DNA of 64,000 nucleotides, taken from Necropsobacter rosorum. Its GTDB lineage: Bacteria; Pseudomonadota; Gammaproteobacteria; Enterobacterales; Pasteurellaceae. Made by a program: the position numbers and the translations under genes. The notes under the pieces are model-generated. The model did no database searches. It saw nothing but the letters and a program-made list of their open reading frames with translations, and was not told the origin of the DNA. This document shows positions 25,267-33,467 of the stretch, piece after piece (positions within the stretch are counted from its first letter, which is position 1; the number at the start of each line of letters is the position of its first letter). The stretch lies in contig CCMQ01000017.1 in the NCBI GenBank assembly GCA_000751835.1, forward strand, positions 1 through 64,000. Direction: 5' to 3'.

Positions 25267-26634
25267 ATGTCGCTGGAAACGATATTATCATCGATCAATT
25301 CATTTATCTGGGGCCCGCCGCTGCTGATTTTGCTGTCCGGTACCGGGCTTTATCTGACGTTGCGTCTCGGTTTTATTCAGATTATTCATCTGCCGCGGGC
25401 GCTGGTCTATTTATTTAAAAAAGAGCGTGGACAGAAAAAAGGCGATGTTTCCGCTTTCGCCGCGCTTTGCACCGCACTGGCGGCGACTATCGGCACCGGC
25501 AATATCGTCGGCGTGGCGACCGCCATTCAAGCGGGTGGGCCGGGCGCTATGTTCTGGATGTGGCTGGTGGCGCTGCTCGGGATGGCGACCAAATACGCCG
25601 AATGTCTGCTGGCGGTAAAATATCGCGTTCGCGATAAACAAGGCTTTATGGCGGGCGGCCCGATGTATTATATTGAGCGCGGGCTGGGCATCGGCTGGCT
25701 GGCGAAACTGTTTGCCGTTTTCGGTGTGCTGGTGGCGTTTTTCGGTATCGGTACGTTTCCGCAGATTCAGGCCATTACGCATGCGATGAACGATACCTTT
25801 CATGTGCCGGTGGCGCTGAGTGCCGCGGTGATGACGCTGTTGGTCGGGCTGATTATTCTGGGCGGCGTGAAACGTATTGCGACCGTCTCTTCCGTGCTGG
25901 TGCCGTTTATGGCGGTACTGTATGTGGCGACGGCGGTGGTGATCATTATTTTTAACTGGCGGCAGGTTCCGGCGGCGGTTACGCTGATTATTCACAGCGC
26001 CTTTGAGCCGCAGGCGGCATTGGGCGGTGCCTTGGGTTATACGGTGATGAGAGCCATTCAATCCGGTGTGGCGCGCGGGATTTTTTCCAACGAGTCAGGG
26101 CTGGGCAGTGCGCCGATTGCCGCGGCCGCAGCGCAAACCCAGGAACCGGTGCGTCAGGGGCTGATTTCCATGACCGGCACGTTTCTGGATACCATTATCG
26201 TTTGTTCGATGACCGGTATCGTGCTGGTGTTAACCGGCGCGTGGCAGTCGGATATGGCGGGGGCGGCGGTCACCAATTACGCTTTTTCGCAGGGATTAGG
26301 CAACAGTATTGGTGCGACGATCGTGACTGTCGGGCTGCTGTTTTTTGCCTTTACCACCATTTTGGGCTGGTGCTATTACGGCGAGCGCTGCTTTGTTTAT
26401 CTGGCCGGGGTAAAGGGGATTAAACTTTACCGCACCGTATTTATCGTGCTGGTCGGCTGCGGCGCTTTTATTCATCTGGAATTAATCTGGATTCTGGCGG
26501 ATATTGTCAACGGATTAATGGCGTTTCCGAATCTGATTGCACTGGTCGGATTGCGGCATGTGGTGGTGAGTGAAACGGCGGATTATTTTGCCCGTCTGAA
26601 ACTGCGCCATGTGGCACAGGACGAACCGGCCTGA
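25267..26634 (+). CDS. alsT: sodium/amino-acid symporter, AGCS (alanine/glycine) family
   Basis: Sodium-coupled importer of alanine and/or glycine in the inner membrane. The frame runs from 25051 through the riboswitch, but the ATG at 25267 has AGGA upstream and gives 455 residues starting with the family's MSLETILSSINSFIWGPPLL. Family motifs: GTGNIVGVATAI near 79-90, GGPMYYIERGL near 131-141 and SNESGLGSAPIAAAAA near 275-290. About eleven membrane helices. Control by the glycine riboswitch suggests glycine as substrate or signal; the symbol is family-level. Confidence 0.92.
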   Translation: MSLETILSSINSFIWGPPLLILLSGTGLYLTLRLGFIQIIHLPRALVYLFKKERGQKKGDVSAFAALCTALAATIGTGNIVGVATAIQAGGPGAMFWMWLVALLGMATKYAECLLAVKYRVRDKQGFMAGGPMYYIERGLGIGWLAKLFAVFGVLVAFFGIGTFPQIQAITHAMNDTFHVPVALSAAVMTLLVGLIILGGVKRIATVSSVLVPFMAVLYVATAVVIIIFNWRQVPAAVTLIIHSAFEPQAALGGALGYTVMRAIQSGVARGIFSNESGLGSAPIAAAAAQTQEPVRQGLISMTGTFLDTIIVCSMTGIVLVLTGAWQSDMAGAAVTNYAFSQGLGNSIGATIVTVGLLFFAFTTILGWCYYGERCFVYLAGVKGIKLYRTVFIVLVGCGAFIHLELIWILADIVNGLMAFPNLIALVGLRHVVVSETADYFARLKLRHVAQDEPA

Positions 26635-26670
26635 TCGCTGAATCTTGTTTAAAAGATAAACTAAAACAAA

Positions 26671-26696
26671 GGGTTGCTGACGATAATCAGCAACCC
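26671..26696. terminator. stem-loop after alsT
   Basis: GGGTTGCTGA (26671-26680) pairs with TCAGCAACCC (26687-26696). No T-run follows on the plus strand (T-rich on the minus side), so it may terminate weakly or protect the 3' end. Confidence 0.55.
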
Positions 26697-26814
26697 TGCG
26701 GCGCAAAAAACTTTATCATCATAGCAATTTTCAAGGCAAAAGACAGTATCTTTTTTCAGATTTTCCACTCAGATCATAATTTTTCTTTTTTCCGCCGGAA
26801 TTCGTCATAAAGTG

Positions 26815-26844
26815 CTTGAAAAGTCAGGATAACGACGCTATTTT
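26815..26844 (+). promoter_or_regulatory. candidate promoter for raiA
   Basis: TTGAAA (26816-26821), 17 bases, then TATTTT (26839-26844) is a fair sigma-70 promoter. The same bases read as CTTGAAA-14-CGCTATTT, a sigma-32-like promoter. It lies about 60 bases before raiA. Confidence 0.45.
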
Positions 26845-26903
26845 GTTACTAAAGGATTTCACGGAGTAGAAATACTCTTCATTAAAACAAAGAGGTAAAT
26901 GCT

Positions 26904-27227
26904 ATGACTCTAAATATCACAAGTAAACAAATGGATATCACCCCTGCAATTCGTGCTCACGTCGAAGAAAGACTTGCTAAGTTAGGTAAATGGCAAACTC
27001 AGTTAATCAATCCGCATTTCATTTTAAACAAAATTCCGCAAGGTTTTTCGGTTGAAGCCTCAATCGGCACGCCGCTCGGTGATCTGTTCGCCAGTAGTCA
27101 GTCGGAAGATATGTATAAAGCGATTAATGAAGTTGAAGAAAAATTAGAAAAACAACTGAATAAATTGCAGCATAAAGGCGAAGCCCGTCGTGCCGATGAA
27201 CGTTTAAAAGACTCTTTTGCCGAATAA
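26904..27227 (+). CDS. raiA: ribosome-associated inhibitor A (stationary-phase translation inhibitor)
   Basis: Binds the 30S decoding region in cold or stationary phase and blocks translation. The 107-residue protein matches E. coli RaiA (YfiA): [17 protein letters not shown] at the N-terminus, [18 protein letters not shown] near 22-39, and [17 protein letters not shown] near 80-96. Its tail is shorter than in E. coli RaiA (113 residues), where it helps block dimer formation, so behaviour may be between RaiA and short HPF. GAGG precedes the ATG. It stands alone between two terminator-like hairpins. Confidence 0.9.
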   Translation: MTLNITSKQMDITPAIRAHVEERLAKLGKWQTQLINPHFILNKIPQGFSVEASIGTPLGDLFASSQSEDMYKAINEVEEKLEKQLNKLQHKGEARRADERLKDSFAE

Positions 27228-27247
27228 TCACGCGGCATGTTAATTCG

Positions 27248-27273
27248 GCCCGTCTGTGATGACGGGCTTTTTT
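27248..27273 (+). terminator. terminator after raiA
   Basis: GCCCGTC (27248-27254), six-base loop, GACGGGC (27261-27267), then TTTTTT. A canonical rho-independent terminator. Confidence 0.9.
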
Positions 27274-27321
27274 GTTGGACAATCGCCGCTTTCACGGTAC
27301 AATGGTGGCACGTTATAGCCT

Positions 27322-27357
27322 CGTGGTTCGCAACCCTCCCACGCAAAAAAACTAGGA
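27322..27357 (+). ncRNA. preQ1-I riboswitch before queC
   Basis: A P1 stem CGTGG (27322-27326)/CCACG (27339-27343) encloses a loop with TTCGCAACCCTC, followed by an A-rich tail and ACTAGGA (27345-27357), the fold of the class I preQ1 aptamer. The tail overlaps the queC ribosome binding site (AGGA, 27354-27357), so preQ1 binding would block translation of queC. Short size and position before queuosine genes support the call. Confidence 0.85.
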
Positions 27358-27362
27358 AAATT

Positions 27363-28049
27363 ATGTCTTTATCAACTCAAACGGGCGATCGCAAAGCGGT
27401 TGTCATTTTCTCCGGCGGACAAGATTCCACCACCTGCCTGATACAGGCCATTGCGGATTATGGTCGCCGGCAGGTGGAAACCGTCACCTTCCGATATGGT
27501 CAGCGTCATGCCATTGAACTGGAAAAAGCCGCCTGGATTGCACAGGATCTCGGCGTTAAACAAACCTTGATCGACACCTCGGTGATCTCATCCATTACCA
27601 CCAACGCCTTAATGCAGGACAACGCCGAAATCAAGCCGGGCCCGCAAGGCGTGCCGAATACCTTTGTGGACGGACGCAATGCGCTGTTTTTGCTTTATAC
27701 GGCGATTTACGCCAAAGGGCAGGGCATCCGCGATATTATTACCGGCGTGTGCGAAACGGATTTCAGCGGTTATCCCGATTGTCGCGACGTGTTTATTAAA
27801 TCCATGAATGTCACGCTGAATTTGGCCATGGATTATCATTTCAATCTGCGCACGCCGTTAATGTATCTGACCAAAGCGCAAACCTGGGCGCTGGCCGACG
27901 AGCTGGGCGCACTGGATTACATCAGAACCCATACGCATACCTGCTATAAGGGCGTCGAACACGGCTGCGGCGAATGTCCGAGCTGTGTATTGCGCGAAAA
28001 AGGGCTGAAGGAATATTTGCAACAGAAAAGTGCGGTGGAAAATGTTTAA
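27363..28049 (+). CDS. queC: 7-cyano-7-deazaguanine (preQ0) synthase
   Basis: ATP-dependent enzyme converting carboxy-deazaguanine to preQ0 in queuosine biosynthesis. The frame is open from 27237, but the ATG at 27363 follows the riboswitch-embedded AGGA and gives 228 residues. The PP-loop SGGQDSTT is at about 19-26; the zinc cysteines are C195, C203, C206 and C209 by count in [15 protein letters not shown] near the C-terminus. It is first in queC-queD-queE and under the preQ1 riboswitch. Confidence 0.95.
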   Translation: MSLSTQTGDRKAVVIFSGGQDSTTCLIQAIADYGRRQVETVTFRYGQRHAIELEKAAWIAQDLGVKQTLIDTSVISSITTNALMQDNAEIKPGPQGVPNTFVDGRNALFLLYTAIYAKGQGIRDIITGVCETDFSGYPDCRDVFIKSMNVTLNLAMDYHFNLRTPLMYLTKAQTWALADELGALDYIRTHTHTCYKGVEHGCGECPSCVLREKGLKEYLQQKSAVENV

Positions 28050-28470
28050 AGTTTCGAAAGAATTCAGTTTTGATATGGCGCATCTGCTGGACGGGCACGA
28101 CGGCAAATGCCGCAATCTGCACGGTCATACCTATAAACTGCAGGTGGAAGTGAGCGGCGATTTGCACCCGCAGGGCGCCAAGAAAGGCATGGTGATGGAT
28201 TTTACCGATCTCAAAGCGGTGGTGAAAGCGCTGATTTTAGATCCGATGGATCATGCTTTTATTTACGATACCACCAGTCGGCGCGAATGCCGGATTGCCG
28301 CGCTGTTGCAGGAGCTGGACTCGAAAACATTCGGAATGCCGACGCGGACCACCGCGGAAGAAATGGCGCGGTTTATTTTTCAGCGCCTGAAACGGGAAGC
28401 GGGGCTGCCGGTATCGGCGATCCGACTATGGGAAACGCCGACTTCTTTTTGCCAGTACGATGAAAATTAA
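28042..28470 (+). CDS. queD: 6-carboxytetrahydropterin synthase
   Basis: Converts dihydroneopterin triphosphate to 6-carboxytetrahydropterin, an early queuosine step. The ATG at 28042 overlaps the queC stop by eight bases and gives 142 residues beginning [10 protein letters not shown]. Zinc histidines H14, H27 and H29 and the catalytic C23 are seen in [20 protein letters not shown] at about 133 in LWETPTS completes the site. An uptake sequence lies just before the start. Confidence 0.95.
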   Translation: MFKVSKEFSFDMAHLLDGHDGKCRNLHGHTYKLQVEVSGDLHPQGAKKGMVMDFTDLKAVVKALILDPMDHAFIYDTTSRRECRIAALLQELDSKTFGMPTRTTAEEMARFIFQRLKREAGLPVSAIRLWETPTSFCQYDEN

Positions 28471-29101
28471 TCAGCTCCTGCCGACGGCGGATGAACCGCA
28501 ATATGCCGTTGTGGAAATTTTCGAAAGTTTGCAGGGCGAGGGCGCCAATACCGGCATGCCTTGCGTGTTTATCCGTTTCGGCAAATGCAATTTGGCCTGT
28601 TCCTGGTGCGATACGGAATTCAACCGTTTCCGCTGGATGCGCCTAAGCGAGATTATGCGCAAAGTGCGGTCGTTTTCTGCCAAGAATATTATTATCACCG
28701 GCGGCGAGCCGACAATTCAGCCGAAATTAACCGCACTTTTGACTCACCTGAAACTGGCGGGCTATTTTCTTGCCATGGAAACCAACGGGTTAAAACCGGT
28801 TGCGCCGCAGATTGATTATATTGCGGTGAGCCCGAAAGCGGAGTATCGGGAAAGATATCGTCGGCGCTGTATCGCTTTCGCCGATGAAGTGCGGATTGTC
28901 GCGGACGGAGAAATGCTGGAGTTCTGTGCGGAAATAGAAGCGCGGATTCAGGCAACCTATTATTATCTGTCGCCTTGCGACATTAACGGCGAAATGAATC
29001 TGCTGCATACCGTGCGCCAACTGGGTTTGCTCAATCAGCGCGCCGGTAAACCCCGCTGGTTGTTGAGCCTGCAAACGCACAAATTAATCGGCATGGCATA
29101 A
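28460..29101 (+). CDS. queE: 7-carboxy-7-deazaguanine synthase (radical SAM)
   Basis: Radical SAM enzyme that rearranges 6-carboxytetrahydropterin to 7-carboxy-7-deazaguanine. The 213-residue product has the 4Fe-4S cysteines C43, C47 and C50 (GKCNLACSWCDTE) and GGEPTIQ near 77-83. It overlaps queD by 11 bases, so queCDE is tightly coupled. It ends four bases before the convergent xerD stop. Confidence 0.95.
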   Translation: MKINQLLPTADEPQYAVVEIFESLQGEGANTGMPCVFIRFGKCNLACSWCDTEFNRFRWMRLSEIMRKVRSFSAKNIIITGGEPTIQPKLTALLTHLKLAGYFLAMETNGLKPVAPQIDYIAVSPKAEYRERYRRRCIAFADEVRIVADGEMLEFCAEIEARIQATYYYLSPCDINGEMNLLHTVRQLGLLNQRAGKPRWLLSLQTHKLIGMA

Positions 29102-29105
29102 CGCG

Positions 29106-29999
29106 CTAGCCGCGCGGGTGATAACGTTCGTGCAGATGTTTCAGCCGTTCCTTGGCAACATGGGTATAGATCTGGGTGGTGGATAAATCGCTGTGGCCGA
29201 GCAGCATTTGCACCACCCGCAAATCCGCGCCGTGATTAACCAGATGAGTGGCGAACGCATGGCGCAGCACATGCGGCGATAACGCGTCGCAGTCGATTTC
29301 CGCCAAAACCGCATAATGCTTTATGCGATGCCAGAAAGTCTGGCGGGTCATTTGATTGCCGCGACGGCTTGGAAACAGCGTATCGGCACTTTGTCCGGCC
29401 AGTAAAGCCGCCCGTCCGTACAGGATGAACTGGCGCACCCAATAAGCCGCTTCTTCCCCCATCGGCACAATGCGTTCCTTATTGCCCTTACCGATAACCC
29501 GCACGACGCCCTGATTCAAACTGATACTGTCGATATTCAGCGCCACCAGTTCGCTGACCCGCAAGCCGGTGGCATACAGCAGCTCCAGCATAGCTTTGTC
29601 GCGCAACTCCAGCGGTTCGTCAATATTCGGCGTATTCAGCAAATCCGTCACTTGCTGTTCCGTCAGATATTTCGGCAGCCGCCCCGGTAATTTGGGCGAA
29701 CTTAATACCGCACTGGGATCATCGGGGCGGTACGCTTCGCGGTATAAATATTGAAACAGCTTACGCAGCGCACTTAACAGGCGCGCCGTGCTGGTGGCTT
29801 TGTAGCCCTGCTGTAATCTTTCGCCGAGAAAGGTTTGCAGATCCACTGCATCCAGCGTCAGCAGGTTGAGTTCGTGTTTTTCCAGCCAGCGGCACAGTGC
29901 GCTGAGATCCAGCCGGTAAGACTGCACGGTATTGTCCGATAAACCTTTTTCCAGCCAGAGTTCGTTCAGAAACAGTTCAAGCAACGCCGTATCTTTCAT
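29106..29999 (-). CDS. xerD: site-specific tyrosine recombinase XerD
   Basis: With XerC resolves chromosome dimers at dif. The 297-residue protein has the N-terminal SAM-like domain (about 1-85) and C-terminal catalytic domain with R147 (TGLRVSEL), K171 (GKGNKE), H243 and R246 (SPHVLRHAFATH), H269 (LGHSDLSTTQIYTH) and the nucleophile Y278. Its start overlaps the stop of the MFS gene by four bases (ATGA), so it is co-expressed with that gene and proC. It is tail-to-tail with queE. Confidence 0.96.
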   Translation of the reverse strand: MKDTALLELFLNELWLEKGLSDNTVQSYRLDLSALCRWLEKHELNLLTLDAVDLQTFLGERLQQGYKATSTARLLSALRKLFQYLYREAYRPDDPSAVLSSPKLPGRLPKYLTEQQVTDLLNTPNIDEPLELRDKAMLELLYATGLRVSELVALNIDSISLNQGVVRVIGKGNKERIVPMGEEAAYWVRQFILYGRAALLAGQSADTLFPSRRGNQMTRQTFWHRIKHYAVLAEIDCDALSPHVLRHAFATHLVNHGADLRVVQMLLGHSDLSTTQIYTHVAKERLKHLHERYHPRG

Positions 30000-31162
30000 G
30001 AGGCCTCGTTACGGAGCAAAAAGGCTTCCACTTTCGGCGGAATAAATAACAGCGCCATAAGCGCCACCCCGCTCATTACCGCAAAGGTGAGTGACGGCGA
30101 AAGCGGATACAGCACGCCGGATAACGCCGTCAGCAGCGCCACCGCGGCACAGCTGGACAAGCCGTTGTATAATCCCTGCAATTTGGCGATCGTATTTTGC
30201 GGCTGGGTGGTGATATAACGTACCATGGCATAATGACTGGCGGCATAGGTCAGACTGTGCAGAAGCTGTGCTGCGGCGATAACCGCCAGTTCCTGCGTTG
30301 AACCCAGCACGCCCCAGCGCAGTGCCGCCGCCAGCGCGGAGAGATAAAACAGGCGGCTGACGTTCCAGTGTTTGAATAATCTGGTGGAAAAGAAAAACAA
30401 CACGATTTCTGCAACCACGCTTAAACCCCAAAGCAAACTGGTAGTTTGCACCGAAATGCCCGATTCCGTCCAGTACAGCACGCTGTAAGCGTAATAAGCC
30501 GCATGGGAACCTTGGATCAGCGAAATGGCAATCAGCAGGCGCAGGGTGGTGCGGTTTTTCAGCAGTTGCCCGAAAGTGACCGTATTTTCGACCGCACTTT
30601 CCGTTTCATCATGCGGCGGCGTATGCGGCGAGTTCATTTGCATAACCGCATACAGCCCTAAAAGTGCGGTTAACATCCAGATAATATAATGCTCGCCGCT
30701 TATGCCGATAAGATAGCCGAACAGGGTTACGCCGACCACAAACGCCGCGGAGCCGATCAAACGCGCCTTGCCGTAATCCAGATGGATTTGTTTCTGCCAG
30801 GTGGACGCCAGCGTGTCGCTAAGCGGCATGCCCGCCGCATTCAGCATGGCAAACAGCCAGATTGCGCCGCACAACAGCCAGAAAGTCTGCGCCAGAAAGG
30901 CGATAACGAACATCACCGCACAGCTCAGCCACGCCAGATAGCGCAGTGCGTTGAGCAGCTGAGAGGCGCGTTTGACCAGTGCGGAAAAGAAAATGCCGCC
31001 GATAAAACGGAATAAATAAGACGACGCCAGAATTAAACCGATGGTTTCCGCGCCGTAAGATTGCGATTTCAGCCAAACGGGAAAAAACGGTACAAAAACG
31101 CCGTAGGCGCAGTAATAGCCGAAAAAGCTCAGTGCCAGCCAGGTAAAAGGAGAGATTTTCAT
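29996..31162 (-). CDS. MFS transporter, HcaT/3-phenylpropionate-permease-like
   Basis: Twelve-helix major facilitator of 388 residues. The N-terminus (SPFTWLALSFFGYYCAYGVFVPFFPVWL, about 4-31) and the SYLFRFIGGIFFSALVKR region near 48-65 match the MFS_1-like subfamily that includes E. coli HcaT. Substrate unknown; HcaT's own substrate assignment is weak. It lies between proC (1-base overlap) and xerD (4-base overlap), so the three are one unit, a grouping without an obvious functional theme. Confidence 0.82.
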   Translation of the reverse strand: MKISPFTWLALSFFGYYCAYGVFVPFFPVWLKSQSYGAETIGLILASSYLFRFIGGIFFSALVKRASQLLNALRYLAWLSCAVMFVIAFLAQTFWLLCGAIWLFAMLNAAGMPLSDTLASTWQKQIHLDYGKARLIGSAAFVVGVTLFGYLIGISGEHYIIWMLTALLGLYAVMQMNSPHTPPHDETESAVENTVTFGQLLKNRTTLRLLIAISLIQGSHAAYYAYSVLYWTESGISVQTTSLLWGLSVVAEIVLFFFSTRLFKHWNVSRLFYLSALAAALRWGVLGSTQELAVIAAAQLLHSLTYAASHYAMVRYITTQPQNTIAKLQGLYNGLSSCAAVALLTALSGVLYPLSPSLTFAVMSGVALMALLFIPPKVEAFLLRNEAS

Positions 31163-31977
31163 TAAAACAGTTTTTCCATTTCTTGCGAACGTTGCACACA
31201 GGCCTGAATTGCCTGTTGTACGGTCTGTTCCAGATCGTGCTGCGTAAATACGGCCAGTGCCGCCGCTGTCGTGCCGCCTTTCGAGGTGACGTTTTGCCGC
31301 AGCCGCGCGAAAGACAGCGCCGGGTTTTCAGCGGCCATTTTAGCCGCGCCGAAAGCGGATTGCTGAACCAGCAGACGCGCATCGGTTTCTGTCAGTCCCA
31401 TTTCCGTTAAGGCGTTCTGCATGGCTTCCATAAACAGGAAAAAATAAGCCGGGCTGCTGCCGGACGCCGCCGTTATCAGGTGCATATCGCTTTCTTTTTC
31501 CACCCAGCAGCTTTTGCCGACGGCGTTTAATAACTCCTGCGCAAAGGCTTTTAACGGCTGCGGCAGATTCGGTTCGGCAAACAGCCCCGCCATGCCGGCG
31601 GAAACGAATGCCGGTGTATTGGGCATGACGCGGACAATATGCCGTGCGCCGGGCAGTAACGCTTGTAAACGCGCCACCGGCACCGCGGCGGCGATGGAAA
31701 TTAATAATTTGTCGGCAAAATTCACCGCACTTAACGGCGCGCAGACAGCGCCGATCACCTGCGGTTTCACCGCTAATAACACCGCTTCCGCGCGGGTGGC
31801 CGCCGCAAGATTATCGTCGCTGACCTGCACGCCCTGAGCGGCAAAGATGTCCCGTCTGTCCTGATTCGGATCGCAGACGATAATTTGCTGCGCCGGATAA
31901 CCCTTTTTTAACAGCCCGAAGACAATCGCCTGCGCCATATTGCCGCCGCCGATAAATGCGATTAATTTATGTTGCAT
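31162..31977 (-). CDS. proC: pyrroline-5-carboxylate reductase
   Basis: Last step of proline synthesis. The 271-residue protein has the N-terminal nucleotide-binding GGGNMAQAI at 10-18 and, near 225-250, the conserved C-terminal LRQNVTSKGGTTAAAL region. Expressed first in a unit with the MFS transporter and xerD, and divergent from rdgC. proA of the same pathway lies elsewhere in this window (39.5-40.8 kb). Confidence 0.96.
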   Translation of the reverse strand: MQHKLIAFIGGGNMAQAIVFGLLKKGYPAQQIIVCDPNQDRRDIFAAQGVQVSDDNLAAATRAEAVLLAVKPQVIGAVCAPLSAVNFADKLLISIAAAVPVARLQALLPGARHIVRVMPNTPAFVSAGMAGLFAEPNLPQPLKAFAQELLNAVGKSCWVEKESDMHLITAASGSSPAYFFLFMEAMQNALTEMGLTETDARLLVQQSAFGAAKMAAENPALSFARLRQNVTSKGGTTAAALAVFTQHDLEQTVQQAIQACVQRSQEMEKLF

Positions 31978-32053
31978 ATTTTTATCCCGAATAAGTTACA
32001 ATAGAAAACCGATATAGGCACACATTTTACCTGAATAATAATAAGGATCTACT

Positions 32054-32962
32054 ATGTTTTGGTTTAAACACGCAATGATTTACCGGCTGACAAAAACACT
32101 GGACTGGGAGGCGACGCGTTTGCAGCAGCAACTGAGTCAATGCGAATTTTATGCCTGCAGCCAATCGGATATGAGTAAATTCGGCTGGACGAATCCGTTG
32201 CGCGGCAGCGAATTGCTGCATTTTTCCGTCGGCAAGCAGATTCTGCTGGTGGCGCATAAAGAAGAGAAAATTCTGCCGGCGCATGTGGTTAAGCGTGAAC
32301 TGGACAGCCGAATCAACACGCTGGAACAGAAAGAAAACCGCAAACTGAAGAAAACGGAAAAACAGGCGTTAAAAGACGATGTGGTGTCTGCGCTGTTGCC
32401 GCGCGCATTCAGTAAACATCAGCAAACCGCGCTGTGGATCGATACGGAAAATAACCTGATTTATGTGGATGCGGCATCCGGCAAACGGGCGGAAGATGTG
32501 CTGGCGTTATTGCGCAAATCCTTAGGCTCGCTGCCGGTGGTGCCGTTAAGTTTTGCCAATGAGCCGACTTCGGTGATGAGCGATTGGGTGGCGAATGAGA
32601 CGATGCCGCAGTGGCTGACCGTGCTGGAGGATGCCGAACTGAAAGGCAGTCAGGACAATGCGGTGATCCGCTGTAAACAGCAGGCGCTGGATACGGATGA
32701 AATGTTATCGCTGCTGCAGGCGGGCAAACACATCAGCAAGCTGGCTTTGGAATGGGAAGCGCATCTGACGTTTGTGCTGAATGAGGATTGCAGCTTAAAA
32801 CGCCTGAAGTTTGCCGATCAGATCCGTGAGAAAAACGAAGATATTTTAAAAGAAGATGTCGCTCAGCGTTTTGACGCGGATTTTGTGCTGATGACCGGCA
32901 TACTGGCGAAATTAACCGAAAATCTGCTGAATGAGTTCGGCGGGGAAAAAGTGCGGTTGTAA
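32054..32962 (+). CDS. rdgC: recombination-associated protein RdgC
   Basis: Ring-shaped dimeric DNA-binding protein thought to limit RecA-promoted recombination and to affect pilin variation in Neisseria. The 302-residue product has RdgC length and N-terminus (MFWFKHAMIYRL) and the conserved SKFGWTNPLR near 38-47. AAGGAT precedes the ATG. It ends with a terminator and overlaps nothing. An uptake sequence covers its last codons. Confidence 0.95.
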   Translation: MFWFKHAMIYRLTKTLDWEATRLQQQLSQCEFYACSQSDMSKFGWTNPLRGSELLHFSVGKQILLVAHKEEKILPAHVVKRELDSRINTLEQKENRKLKKTEKQALKDDVVSALLPRAFSKHQQTALWIDTENNLIYVDAASGKRAEDVLALLRKSLGSLPVVPLSFANEPTSVMSDWVANETMPQWLTVLEDAELKGSQDNAVIRCKQQALDTDEMLSLLQAGKHISKLALEWEAHLTFVLNEDCSLKRLKFADQIREKNEDILKEDVAQRFDADFVLMTGILAKLTENLLNEFGGEKVRL

Positions 32963-32976
32963 ACGACCGAATTTCA

Positions 32977-32997
32977 GGACGCCGCGGCGTCCTTTTT
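32977..32997 (+). terminator. terminator after rdgC
   Basis: GGACGC-CGCG-GCGTCC (32977-32992) followed by TTTTT. Canonical. Confidence 0.88.
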
Positions 32998-33002
32998 GAT
33001 GC

Positions 33003-33392
33003 CTATTGCTGTTCTACGCACTGCTCGGCCAGCACATCCCCCACCGCACTGGTCAAGGTGCTGTATTCGCTGCGTTCGGTCCAATGCCAATGAATATTGG
33101 TGAATTTGCGACCGCTCTCGGAAATGGCTTGAGTGAGCTTTTGGGTGCTTTGTTCAAAGGTGAGCGTAATTGAGGTAAGTTTTCTTTTCTTATTGCCCGG
33201 AGTGCGAATAATGCGCACCACTTTGTTGTCTTTGCACAAATAACGCGTCGCTTTGCCGCCCGGCTGTGTGGTTTTTTCCACGACCATTGCAGGCGCTTGC
33301 GGCGCGCTTTGGGATGGCGCAGGCGGTATCAGTGGCTGGCTGCAGGCTGCAAGCCCGAATACGAAAGTCAATAAAAATCCCGTTTTTAACAT
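33003..33392 (-). CDS. oapB: lipoprotein OapB, with a lysozyme-inhibitor-like C-terminal domain
   Basis: The ATG at 33392 (GGGGAT upstream) gives a 129-residue lipoprotein with lipobox LAAC at 14-17. After a Pro/Ala-rich spacer (about 18-45) comes a domain with YLC near 52-54, a beta pattern, HWHWTER near 101-107 and a final cysteine near 126. Position after oapA matches the Haemophilus opacity-associated lipoprotein OapB. The spacing of cysteines and the Trp motif also recall MliC/PliC lysozyme inhibitors. OapB is reported to be needed for OapA expression; a lysozyme-inhibitor role is my inference. Confidence 0.75.
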   Translation of the reverse strand: MLKTGFLLTFVFGLAACSQPLIPPAPSQSAPQAPAMVVEKTTQPGGKATRYLCKDNKVVRIIRTPGNKKRKLTSITLTFEQSTQKLTQAISESGRKFTNIHWHWTERSEYSTLTSAVGDVLAEQCVEQQ

Positions 33393-33435
33393 GACATCCC
33401 CTTTTATGGTGTGCTGAAAAACAGCGTTTAAATGC

Positions 33436-33463
33436 AATGAAAAGGTGGGAATACTCCCACCTT
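33436..33463 (-). terminator. terminator between oapA and oapB
   Basis: On the minus strand AAGGTGGGA and TCCCACCTT (33463-33455 and 33450-33442) form a 9-bp stem, ending in a short TTTTC. It probably reduces read-through from oapA into oapB. Confidence 0.7.
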
Positions 33464-33467
33464 AAAA

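Noticed and set aside
25411-26061. 216-codon antisense frame inside alsT
   Set aside because: Shadow of a GC-rich coding frame; His/Arg/Gln-rich with no recognisable domain.
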